This document shows positions 25,085 to 36,800 of a stretch of 64,000 nucleotides of DNA, in pieces. The stretch is from assembly GCF_964204865.1 (NCBI RefSeq), contig NC_135252.1:8019383-8083382 (forward strand), in the 5' to 3' direction. Under the pieces are notes generated by a model. It worked only from the letters and a program-made list of their open reading frames with translations. It was not told where the DNA came from and made no database searches. The DNA comes from Styela clava (taxonomy: Eukaryota > Chordata > Ascidiacea > Stolidobranchia > Styelidae). How positions within the stretch are numbered: the stretch's first letter is position 1; each line of letters starts with the position of its first letter. Made by a program: the position numbers and the translations under genes.

Positions 25085-26754
25085 CTAAAAACAAACCACA
25101 AAATTTCAATCACAATAATCATCATTCAACATCGTGTACTTGCTACATAGATAAATAGTTGGTACAGTAATCATAGCCTAGATCTCAACTTGAAACGAGG
25201 AAGAAGTAACCAGCAATAACACCAAAAAGTACAATATTAACACATTTTACTATATTCTTGCATGTTCAAATTTAAAAACGAATCATATAATAATATTAAA
25301 ATGTTTCATTTTTAAATACATGTACATTTTCATCCATACTGATGCAAACGGATATGGGTTTAGTTTATAAATTGAATTGGACAAAATATCTGAATTCACA
25401 ACATCGTCAAAGAATTTAATATCTAAGTTCAAATCCATCGTGTACAGTGTACACAGTAACAATTGAGATGTAAAGAGTGTAAAAATAATTAGGTTTAACA
25501 AAAACGAAAAACAAAACTGTGATTCCGAGAAACATATTATGCGCACTTATTGAACAATGGGAGTTGAGTTTTTATGGAGGCTACTTTCCGCATTTGAACC
25601 ATACCTTTATTTATCAAAAACTATCATCAAATAGAAAGCCGAAATCTATTACAAATTTAATAGAAAGTGAGATTCTCTCCTGTGGCCTCGGACCCCGTTG
25701 TAAACAATTTGGCGGTGCTGTAAAAATACCAAGAGAACTACCCCCACATGTCGTTTATTATGATGTTTTTAGTATTGCGGATGATATCAGACACGTTATT
25801 ATTAAATTTTTCTTCAATAACTGAAAAAAAAAGTTAAATATTAATCGCGACTTCGCTGTAAAAGTTCACGAGATTGAAAAAGGTCATTGACACTAAAACC
25901 TACCGAAATGGTGAAATAATGGGTAATGGAATAAAAGATCTGTCAACTAAAATTATGTTATCAATCACAGTGAGTGCGTATGTTCAGTTAACCATGTGAA
26001 ATAGACTTTGATCGTGAGTACCTAAAATAAGTCATATAGAGAACAATAAAGTTTTGCAATGATTCCATATTTTAGAATCGGGGTGCTCGTGATACCAAAT
26101 AATGTTAAACAAAGTAATGACGCTCATTCATTCACATGCAAACCATTGTTAAATATTTAACGATGAACGCGAACGAGAAGACGCGGAAAATATTATGAAA
26201 CTATAATCAAAACATAAAATGTAATTTAACGTATATACAAATTGCGAGATGCATAACATTAAAAGTATGGAAGGGCGACCGCGGATGAGAGGGACAAATG
26301 AGCTAATCTCTCACGGAATATAATAGAAATATTAATGCTCTTAGTTTGAAATCATCAACAAACAGATACTACAATTATGAGAAATGACGAAGCGGTAAGA
26401 ATTCCACGCAAAAAAACATCCTTGAAGTATCAAGAAAACGATTACTTAGTTCCGGGCTATATATTTATAAATACTATGACGCCATATGTATTGAGATGCG
26501 TAGAACTAGTTGGAACATATTACGTTTTCTAAAACAGTATGTCAGTTATTCAAGGGAAAGAAGGAAAATATTCGGTGTCAATTTTTACGTTTTAACTACA
26601 AAGGGCGTCAACAAAAATTACGATTCATTTCGGAAGCAGGAATGTGTACACTGCACATTGTGTAAAGATCATGGATACGCAAACAAAAAGAAAGAATTGA
26701 TATTTAAGATAATTTCGACGACATTCCAAATGCGCGAAGCTAGGATATATTTAC

Positions 26755-27034
26755 TTCTTCTATTTGTTCCTCACTCATTCTTCCAGCCACGCAAAGGATA
26801 GTAAATTGTATCATGGGGGGCAAAAATAGAAATGCCATCAAGCTGCCGCCCAGATTCGCGCCGAAAAAAGAAAAGAACTCGCACGCAACGTGGTAACTCG
26901 TAAACTGGTCTTTAAATATTCTGTCCATCGAAATATAAAAATTTCTTATGTTTTCAGGTAGGCGTTTTCTGATGTCGTTCGTTGATAGGACGGCAAAGAG
27001 AAAAACCTTACATATTAAAAGGCATGGGCTGGTT
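26755..27034 (-). CDS. Possible membrane-protein exon, unknown family
   Basis: On the minus strand a good acceptor (tttctttgtttttcag) opens a 93-codon frame that ends in GRMSEEQIEE just before a gtaaat donor. It contains a hydrophobic start (CLLICKVFLFAVL), a polar segment, and a second hydrophobic region LGGSLMAFLFLPPMIQFTIL. The acceptor, donor and phase (2 in, 0 out) are what an internal exon would show. The opposite strand is also open (26496-26801), so this frame could be chance. I do not recognise a family. Confidence 0.3.
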
Positions 27035-27394
27035 CTGAAAAACAAAGAAATTTAATTCATTCATATTTGTTTAAACTCAAAAATAACGTTATGTATTAAA
27101 CAAAATGGGGTTATTGTTTCTATAGTAGAAGTGAGTAATATCTCATACTTGAGTGAGATTCAAAATGTGAACAACCGCGCATTATTTGAGATTGATTAGG
27201 TTAACATTAATAATTTAAACCGAAAAACAGTGATCAATTAACAATATATAAACGTACATATTTACACCATGCCCAAATGGGCACAACCACGTTATTCAAT
27301 ACTATTATCGGCGCTTAGTCTGTACTGTATAGCATCAATAGTCTTGAGAGCAAAAATTACAAACCGGACAATCTTAGACTTTTTTTGCAAATGT

Positions 27395-27540
27395 ATGAAA
27401 AAACGAAAAAGCTTGGATAAAATTTCCAGTTTTCGGTCTAGTCTTGCATTAAGAACGTGTGAAAACTAAAAACCTAGAAAGCTTTGATAAAATAAAAAAT
27501 TCAGTTTTAGGTTTAGTGTTAAACTAAGGGTGTGCCAATA
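27395..27540 (+). repeat. Short diverged tandem duplication
   Basis: A block of about 65 bp (AAAGCTTGGATAAAAT, then CAGTTTTCGGTCTAGT) recurs directly after itself in diverged form (AAAGCTTTGATAAAAT, then CAGTTTTAGGTTTAGT), about 500 bases upstream of the first peptide gene. Confidence 0.5.
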
Positions 27541-28025
27541 CTTTACGGTTCAGTGGAAACTGACCGATCCGTATAGAGACGCATCTGGTAGGCGTAAAAT
27601 ACTGTTTTTTTGGCAGTGCCATGAGTCAAAGTAAACTCAAAAAATTATTCCTTCTTCAATTTACTAAGTTATCTTGCGCGTCCGAATGATACACTCGAGT
27701 ATTGATCGAGTTGACATGACAGATTTTGAATAGAACGGTTAAAAACACCAAAATGAACTGAATAAAATACCAGTATGTCAACGGGAGGCATGTGCTTTCA
27801 CCAGAAAGATCTTTAAACAATCATTGTGAAATTTCCTATTAACGTTTCTCTCTAAGACGAATTGTGACGACTCACATTTGTTAGTTTTTCGATTTTTTCT
27901 TTGTCAATTCTCCCAATGATATATTCTCTCTCAACGTATATATACAGAAAAATCACACGGAAAATCATTACCCTTCATCTAATACACGGGAAGAACAGTA
28001 TCCAGCAAAGAATACCAAAAGCAAC

Positions 28026-29167
28026 ATGCGGACTGAAACAATTTTGGATTGCACATCACGTTTTGCGACGATATTTCTTGTAGTTGCGTGTTTAACTCAA
28101 ACTACCAAAGCTTTGCCATTAAAAGAGTGAGTATATATATTTTTTTACGATTGCAAATTGGACAAAACTAATGTAGTGTAGTATTATATAAGAATTTTTT
28201 TATTGAATGAGTGAAACTAATTTTACTAGAATTTTATTTTACATATGCTGATATCAAGTTTAAAACTTTCTAATTTTAAAACTTGGCCACTTCTACAATA
28301 AAATATGAATTCTTTTTGTTTAGCACTGACAATGATTCTCTTTTACGCATTATCAACTTTTGGAGGAATAGAGAAATCCGAGAAGCTTCAATGTACGATG
28401 TCAAAGCCAACGAACCAGAATCTATTTTCCGAGAAGGTAAATTGATTTTTCTTTCCCAGCGTAAAATAAGATTGTTCAAGATTTTCATGGAATACTAAAT
28501 ACCGCATTCTATGGTAAAAGTCAAATATATTTACTTTCTTGTATATAACTTAATTTTAAAATCTCAAGTATGAAAAGAAGTTAGGTATAGTCAGAAATGT
28601 TGAATTTAACAATCAAAACAATTAAAAAAAGCATTATTTCTAAAATCACTAGCTAAGGAAAGACATATTCATGAAAGTAATACAGAGATTTACATTTTTC
28701 AATAATCGTTTTTAGAAGAGGATGATACACAGTTGGAACACCTTGAGCGTCTTCGGCGATATTCGGACGGAACACATATGAGCCTATTATCTCATTATCA
28801 AGACGCAAAGGCAGCAGGGAACCTGAGGAAAATGTTAAGAGGGTATGTCGAGTTTTCTCTATCTTTCTAATTCATCTAAAGGAATGACAACCTAATCTAC
28901 TTCAAATATCATAAGAATGAGATGGTCGATTTCCAAATAAATTGTGTAAATAAAGCGCATAGTAGTAATATTCTGGAAAGTCACCGTATTCATGGCTTAT
29001 GTATGGCAAATATGTTATTATATCGTTCACTATTATTAAATATACACACACTTTCTCTTTTTAGGTCCTCGCCTAAAACACACGATACTGTTTGCTTGGG
29101 AGATCTGATACCATACGTCGAGTCCCTTAAAGAACTGCAATTTGCATTGGAAAGCTGCGCATACTGA
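28026..29167 (+). CDS. Secretin/glucagon-superfamily-like peptide precursor 1 (Y-S-D-G type)
   Basis: Exons: 28026-28126, 28324-28436, 28716-28842, 29065-29167. All phases join to give 147 residues. A signal peptide (hydrophobic FATIFLVVACL, cleavage near TKA) is followed by an acidic propeptide, then RLRR and a peptide starting YSDGTHMSLLSHYQ, which has the N-terminal spacing of secretin-like hormones. Against secretin as I remember it, residues 2-5, 8, 10, 11 and 22 match. Unusually residue 1 is Tyr and residue 6 is His instead of the near-invariant Phe. The last exon encodes a tail with two cysteines 20 residues apart (VCLGDL ... ALESCAY). No dibasic site separates peptide and tail (MLRGSSPK). 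An extra phase-1 intron splits the propeptide, unlike the two relatives. It is probably secreted and acts on a family B GPCR (inference). Confidence 0.82.
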
Positions 29168-29418
29168 TCTTTCGAAAACAAATGTGATATCCTTATGCAC
29201 CTAAATCTTGCAAAACTTTTCCCCAGTTTTTATTTTCTATATTTGTGTTTTTTGCTCCATTTGCCGGTATGTGTTGCAATATATTTACTGTAAACGTTAA
29301 GTGTGATTCATTGATCATCGCAAATACTGCCTTTTTGCCGACGCAAAAACTCCTTTGTGTTATGTTTCGTATCAGTTAGTATTTATTTATTATTTTTGCT
29401 ATTATTACTACTACGCCA

Positions 29419-29424
29419 AATAAA
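29419..29424 (+). other. Poly(A) signal candidate of peptide gene 1
   Basis: AATAAA about 250 bases after the stop codon of peptide precursor 1, in the context CGCCAAATAAAATTTAG. Confidence 0.5.
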
Positions 29425-29429
29425 ATTTA

Positions 29430-30165
29430 GAAAATGTCCTTGAATGTCATATTCGTTGGAAGAATATTTTCGGGAAGACACACGTCAAATTACTAAAATG
29501 CAATCGCTAAGACAATCACATATAGGGAGTATACCGGGTCACCATAGTGAAAAATGTGGTTATTTTAGTTCATATAGAAAAGTAGTAAAAAGTGACAATA
29601 ACGGGCCTGAAAAATATGGATGATGGATCTGCGATTTTTCATAGTGGCGACGGATAACGTTCCATATCTTTTCGCAGGATTCTTGTAACTATTCGATGTG
29701 GCGTGCTCTGGGAATATAGTTAGTGAGAGTGAATTTGACAATTAATGTTGCCCAGAAACGTTTTGGCATTATATTAGTCATTGATAGTTAAGTGGTCACT
29801 GAGTTAATATATAATATCGTTGTACGTCTTAGTCATGGTGATATCGCAGATCATCAGCTTCGGTTACGTCGATATTCTATTAGTATTATTAATTTAATTC
29901 AGTGTGTAAATATAGACATTTATTCCATTGAGAATATTGTTGTCCTGTTATGATATTGGTCAAGACATCATGCTGATTTATTCTCACCAAACGGCGTTTA
30001 TATGTTGTTCCGTATCAGTACGACCAAATTTCGTGACTGTACTGTGTACACTGAATCTTGTAAATAGGCGGGAACGCACAGTTAGCAATTTGAAAGGATA
30101 TATCTTTAGGGGTATATACTGATCGTCATTTGAATACCGTCTTTCGTATGCCTCCTGTAGGCTAA
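29430..30165. other. Intergenic, nothing recognised
   Basis: AT-rich sequence between peptide gene 1 and the duplicated block, with no family motifs. Confidence 0.4.
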
Positions 30166-31717
30166 GGTATGGACAGCTTGCATCGGTTCGAAACTAGATA
30201 TGCGAACGATCGAGGAGGGTCAGCTGTTCGATACTTGTTACCATCGATAACAAGTGAATATAACGATGCTACTGTTAAGTCCACGTAAGATATTAGTTAC
30301 GGCCCACGGGTACGTGCTATTTCGCAATGAAATATTTATTCGTACACAAAAAACAGTTTTCTAAATTTGCAAAATATATGGACCATGAATTTAACCATTT
30401 ATGAATGCAGAATTTTAAAATCCGACTTACAAGTTTCACGAAAAATGATGTCACGAAACACCCATCGAATTTGGTCACTCAGTTTTGTTACCAGGAATCG
30501 TTTCGAAGCGCACGGGTGGATTAAGGTTAAGTTGATATTTCCGATTATTGCGACGTTGCCATCGCAAATAGGGTCTCGAACTCTAAATTACACAAGTCGT
30601 CATTTATGTATCAAGCTATCTAATATAATTGTATCTTTATCCTGTATAGAGATCTTCTCAGAATATGGTAATATGGTCATGTTCTTCTGTGTCGATACGT
30701 AGAAATTTGCGCGATTGGTTAGGTTAAAACTCATAGAACAGGGTGATCCAAATCCAGGCCCGCGGGCCACATTTGGCCCGACACTTCATTATCTGTGGCC
30801 CGCGTTACCTTTTCGAGAGGGTGACAAAAAAACGCATTTGGTGTTGTTCCGTCATCAAAATACCCAGAAAAATCTTTCGAAATATTGTTACATAACTAAT
30901 GTCACTGAATTGACTAATGTTATGGCTAGCTGAGGCAACTAGCGAAGTTGAATAATGTGCTTGGCTAGTCTAAATTGTTAACTGGCTTTCTATCTTTTTG
31001 GTCGGGAATATATGCTAACAAAATAGGCTTTATAGAAAACTAAAAATCGAATGAGGAATCTATTAGCCTAAGTTGGCTATGCCTGATAAATAAATATTAA
31101 TATTGTGACCGAATATATAATGCCTGCCGGATGGTCTTTTGCAACCAGTCTAAACAGTATTACAAAAAATGCTGCCTATATGTCAAACAATTTAGTAATT
31201 ACCAATTACACTTCTGTATCTAAAATTCTAAAACGGCATTTTCTCTTTATGGCACTTTTTCCGTTTTGAAGAGTTTGAAAGCGCACACTATAGTGTATAC
31301 ATGTAGGATATATATAGTAAGATTTTTGCACGTTTAATTGAGTTTTTTTGGTGGTTCTTCCATGTTTTAGCTTGGTAAAAGACAAATAATGATAATGTGT
31401 TTGAACAATGAAAGTGTTTGTTTTGTATCACAATGTTTGCCTATTCTTGGCACTATTGTGGCCAGCAAAAAATGCAAAAATAATTTTGTGGCCCGCGAGG
31501 CCGACAACATTGGACCACCTGTCATGGAAGGATATTTGGTAGTATAAAATAAATGACCGTAATAAGTGGATTTAACAAATATCACGTGAGTTTGATCTCA
31601 TCCCCACGCGCTCTGGCCGTGGACTCCGGACTTGGGGAGAATCAGCGTGTGGTGCAAGCTCACAGACGTCATAAAAAGATCATTTAGATAAATTGCCATC
31701 AATGGGGTTATCGGCTG
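30166..31717 (+). repeat. Diverged duplication, copy 1 (interrupted by a hAT MITE)
   Basis: The block shares its order of landmarks with 31998-32735: ATATGNGAACGNTCGAGG near the start, then TTCTAAAAT, GTCACGAAAC, a TATGGTCATGTTCTTCTGT-type block, and near the end a GTGG...AAGCTCA motif followed by AGATAAATTGC. Removing the MITE and one target copy leaves about 760 bp, close to the 738 bp of copy 2. Both copies keep a long frame with similar residues (for example FEAHGW and FKARGW), but no start, splice sites or known domain support a gene. Confidence 0.65.
30739..31521. mobile_element. hAT-type MITE, 783 bp, with target-site duplication
   Basis: The left end reads CAGGGTGATCCAA followed by CCCGCGGGCCACA, and the right end in reverse complement reads CAGGTGGTCCAA followed by CTCGCGGGCCACA, a clear long terminal inverted repeat of hAT type. 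Flanks are TCATAGAA (30731-30738) and TCATGGAA (31522-31529), 7 of 8 matching. There is no transposase frame. It sits inside copy 1 of the local duplication and is absent from copy 2, so it inserted after the duplication. Confidence 0.88.
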
Positions 31718-31997
31718 AGTGAATATTGACAACTGGGTCAATGGTGAAAGGTTCATTATGAACATGGCTTCAAATGGATAATATCATTTATAATGAAGAT
31801 GAATGCTAACAATATATTAAATGTCCTAATAAATGTCATCGATATTTTGTGGTAACAGGGGTGTGTTCATACATTATTGGGTAAGTAAATGCAAAACAAA
31901 AATGAATTTGATTCAATATTACGAAATACGAATTAGTGAGAATTCTAATCTATAACATGGAAAAAACTTTGATTTCTTGCACAATGCGGTCAGAAAT

Positions 31998-32735
31998 AGG
32001 GATGGACATACGAAACCGGATATGTGAACGGTCGAGGCGGTTCAGTTGTGCGGCAATTGCTTCTATCAATACTTGGTGAACTTGGTGGGTTCTGTTAAGC
32101 GTGGACGTCCAGGTAAGTTGCCGATTTACTAACAAATGGACTATTCAAAACAAGGAAATCGCCCTCTTTGGTGGGGAATTTGAACTTTTTTCGTGTCATA
32201 TGACAGCGGAATTCTAAAATCGAGTTACACGTCCACCGACGACGAATGGTGTCACGAAACTGCCAGCAAACCCGATCATTCGGTTTTATTGCCAGAAATG
32301 GTTTCAAAGCACGCGGATGGACGCAACGTGAGTTGACATTTTCGATTATTATGACTTTGCCAATACGAATAAAAGATCGAATACTAAACTACATTGCAAC
32401 TATACAACTACAACTCGTCATTAATGTACCAAGCAATCTATCACATTCTTGGATAAAGCCATGTCCATTATATGACAATATGATCATGTTCTTCTGTAGT
32501 ATTATGCGGAAATTTCATCGATTTATCAAAAATAAAGCAGTTGTTGGAGAAATGTTCCACGAGGATTTTTTGGAGCATGAAGTATACTAAAATAAGTCGA
32601 CGTATATAACACATGATTCTGATACCACCCGCGTGCCCAGCTCGTGGCTTGTGGGAGAAGGACGTGTGGAACAAGCTCAACGGCGCCGTGAACAGACGAT
32701 TCAACAGATAAATTGCTGTGAAGTGATGGTGTAAT
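31998..32735 (+). repeat. Diverged duplication, copy 2 (without the MITE)
   Basis: The second copy of the block at 30166-31717, separated by about 280 bp. It keeps TATGATCATG-type and AGATAAATTGC landmarks in the same order. It carries a 114-codon open frame (32246-32590) whose residues resemble the frame in copy 1, which could reflect an ancestral coding origin or just shared ancestry of a noncoding block. Confidence 0.65.
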
Positions 32736-33415
32736 GATTGCGTGAAAGGTAAATGGCCATGATAAACACGAATTGCGTTAAACGAGAATCAAAGGAAGAA
32801 ACGGTTTCTCGGTCAAATGTTAAAAATCACCAAAATATTTACTGTAGGAGTCAATAATTTACCTTCAAACACTTTCTTCCATTTCCAGATGCCATTTGAC
32901 ATTACACTTAGAACCGAAATGTCATTTGGGAACACGTGATTTCTGTAAAAAGATGGATGGAAAACCAAGTGAAGCAATTTATTTTTTCAAATGTTTTCGC
33001 TACTCAAGCACATTATTGGCAGCCGGTATTCGGAAATGTATATCGATAATTTACGAACTATTTCACAACCACAGATTTTGCAACAGTGTGGTTTAGCGCG
33101 CGTATATTGGTTACGCAACGCCCTGTATGAAAATGGAATCGAACTCATTTCACCGGTCAATTGTGGGCTGATTATCGTAGGACTGTTTTGCGCAATATAA
33201 AACAAACAAGCATCAAATTGTACATTTGAATATGAAATTCAAAAACGCGTGATGCTTAAAACAATCGGTTCTATATAACAAATTTAATATCCCATCTTGT
33301 ATAACAAAGATGAAAAGTTACCCATTGTTATGCAAACTACAAAGCGCCCTTTTAACCTTTTTTTCAGATTTGAATCAAATGAGAACAAAAATGGAAAAAA
33401 TATTTGACTCAAGAG

Positions 33416-33828
33416 CAGTGGTTTTCAACCTTTTTCAGTGTCGGAGACAAATTTCAAACCTTAAAGTTATAAGGAGCGCACATAAAAAAAAACGCAAAAT
33501 TAAAATGTATTTTAAAATAACAACATCAACAAAAGAAAATATCTGAACTTTGCACAGTGTAAGGGGTAGCCTGCTTGTGACTACTGGAAACAATGAAATC
33601 AGTTTACCAAAACGTAGGCTAAACATTGGGGGAAAACACCATGACATCGTGATTAAAAGTTGCATTCAAAACGACCTAAAAGCTACGATGACATCAATTC
33701 AACTAATGCACTTCCTTTTATCAAATTCGAGTCATTGATTAATTTTAATTTTCGAAGGATAATGAAAGCCGCAGAAGAAGTAATTATAAGGCGCATGCAG
33801 CTTTAAGAGCCGCGGTTGAGAATTACTG
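33416..33828. mobile_element. hAT-type MITE, 413 bp, with exact 8-bp target-site duplication
   Basis: The left end reads CAGTGGTTTTCAACC and the right end in reverse complement reads CAGTAATTCTCAACC. The flanks are CTCAAGAG on both sides (33408-33415 and 33829-33836), an exact 8-bp duplication. No transposase is present. Its termini differ from the other two MITEs, so it belongs to another hAT family. Confidence 0.88.
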
Positions 33829-33836
33829 CTCAAGAG

Positions 33837-36800
33837 TATATTTGAGTAGGCGAAAAAAGAAACGCTGATTCAATGTTGAGTAAATCGAAAGTATTAATGG
33901 ACACAAGTTTTCAAAAATTTGGAATACGTCAAAGTCGAATCACACACAGCTATATAATAGATAACCACTACATATATCAGGAGATGTGATACTCAAAGTT
34001 GTTTTGTGTCATGTCATGATGATAAGAAGACCCTTCAAGCAAAATGCCGGAAACAGAACGTATATGCTTTTATTAACAAAGCAAAAGTTCATCTAGTCGG
34101 AATATGTAGATTCAAAAATCTAGTACAAGAGTCGAATAGTTCGCATTCATGATCATACCAACCTACGGAATTGGTGTGACGCCCGGCACGCACTAACTTT
34201 GAAATATTGCCTCATCAGACTGGTGACGTGAATAAATTACAACATTTCGAGAGAGAGAGAGGGGTCGACGCGCAATACGACGGCATAATATGTCATAACA
34301 GTCGCTGTAAAGTGACGTGGGCGTTGCTCACCTCCTACCAAATTCCAGCACCTTAAATGGAGGCGGATATCATGGAGGTGTGAGATAGACAAGGCAAGAA
34401 CAATATAAGAAAAAGTTTACTTCATAAGATAAGACACAAAGAAACGTTATTGAAAACGTTTTGACAACCAGGGGGTCACAAAAGTATTGTCAGAAGCAGT
34501 TCCCCAGGAGAATCGTGTCTTGTTTCTATAAAAATCATGAATCCAATGGGGGTGTTATATGAATATATAATGAACAGGTGCTCGAAGTTTGATGTTGAAA
34601 TATTTTCTTCGCGTTGGCAAAAACAAACTTTACAAACTGCGTACGTGAATCTAAAATTAGGTGCTCGCTTTTTATCTTCAACGCCCTTTCTAAATTGCGA
34701 GCGTAATTTGCTATTTACACAATAAATTTCATTCAATGTTTGAATCAGTTCATCAAGTCATCAACATTTCACGATATCATTAGAATGTTTATATCGTAAT
34801 CTTACTCCATGGCATTTTTCCCGCCTCGTCCACAAACTATTGACCAATTGATCCTGTGGGTGTAAGTGACGTGCATGTGTTACACCTGAGATATGATTTG
34901 CAAAAGGACATTTTTGAGATCTAAAACCGATTTTTGAAGCAACAAATCACAAAAAAAAAACATGTTAAATACTTGCTTAACCATTCCGAATATTTGCTAA
35001 TCGGGGATAATATCTTAGACCGCGGGGTAGCGCTAGCCAGAATAAACATCTCAATTCTCAACTGTCACAATAAAAGATCGCGTAAACACGGTTCCGTTAA
35101 AATTGTTGTTTTTGAGATAAAAAGAATTTCAGCCCTCAACTATTGAACCAATCCAACTTGAAAAAATTACCAGTAGTTGAAGGTGGACATCGGTATGATA
35201 TTTTTAAGAAAAATCGCTGATTTAAATAAAAATTGGACTTTTTGCCAATCGATTTCAGCAATCGGTTGCGCAACAGGAGGGCATGTATATAGTTGCACCG
35301 GTATAACATTCGCGTTCATGTATTTGGGTATCGCTTGCTCACTTTTAATAGATCGTATTGGGATATAATGATACTCAACAAATATTCACTATCCATAACA
35401 GTAAAATCGTCAACGGAGTCAATATAGAAAAGGCTGTATACGTAGAACTCATTCTGAGAAGCCATAATAATAAAAAAACTTCAACATTTTAATATCGTAA
35501 ATGACGAGATATCATGTGTTATCAAAAACTATTCTATAATCGCAATGTATTCGAACACTGAATTTCCAAATGGCATTATTTTCATGTGATTCGGATCGTC
35601 ACCGAGCCAATCTAATCCAACTCTACTTGGGAAACAATAATATTTGTATAATAAGTTACGTATGTATTATATTTTGAAGTGTAAAATAAACAAATATAAT
35701 TGGGTCCTTGGGTAAATAATTTTTGGAAATTTTGCGAAAACCTTGCAAAGTTAAACATTGCATAAACTGTTACAAAATGAGTGAATTTCACTCTGATTTT
35801 ACCATTATTGTATCGTGTCATTTGAAGACAAAATGGAATTGCTATTAATTAATCTTGTAAAGAGAATATAAGAACAAGCCCTGGAAACAAATATCGATTA
35901 CTTTACGAAACAATTTGTTAGATGGACGGTATGGTTGCAACTACGAATAAAGACTAGAAAATTTACTGATATGAGACAACTCATTTAATATGACAGTATT
36001 TCGGTAAGGGTGGTCACGTGGGCGGTTCTGGGAACTAGCACCGTTATACTGCTAAAATGAGGGGGCGTAAATGTTTTCATGTGACCTATTTCAAAAACAC
36101 GCTGCTTCGGATGAGCAAAATTGTTGTTTGAAACAATATTCCAGATATGCACGTGATAAACAAACTAATATCACTAATGGAAAAGCGATTTTTATTTGAT
36201 TTCATAAAATTTGTAGAGAATATTAAATTCATATCTTAAAAGCAACTGATGCAAAACCTTAACTTTCGATCATAACTAAGGTTTTAAGTATTGGGTAAAA
36301 ACGTGCCAGTCTAAAGGACGATCGCCAATTACTGACACGTTTGTGCGTCTTGACAGACCATCAACGTGTAAATAATGACTGCAATATATACTATGATAGT
36401 GATCGTGTGATTTCTAAAAATAATGGGAGATAAATCACAAAATGAGAGCCCACGCCTTCACATATATTAAAAATCCTCAACAGGATAAGATAATGATCTT
36501 TGTAATATCATTTGTGATTGACGTGAATCTAAATTTAATAAAAAAAAGATTCAAACGTTCGATTCGTTCCGTGGCTCATTTTGACAAAATACCACCAAAA
36601 CCTTCTGAATTTTTTCCATTGATAAATATCGCATAGACAGGTCAAATGGTATCATGTCGTTCTTTTGAAAAAAAAAGGTTGAAACAGTTTTGCTATAAGC
36701 CGACATGTCGCAGAAGTTTCCAGCAATGAAGTCGTCACACTACGAGTCAGTAAAAAAGTTATAACAATATTGATATTTGGCGAGAGAAACACTTAATGGG

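Noticed and set aside
25519..25824. 101-codon plus-strand frame
   Set aside because: There is no recognised motif, no convincing start context and no splice partner; it overlaps minus-strand open frames.
30367..30702. 111-codon open frame on the plus strand
   Set aside because: It lies in a duplicated noncoding-looking block with no splice signals or recognisable domain. The similarity to the frame at 32246-32590 follows from the duplication.
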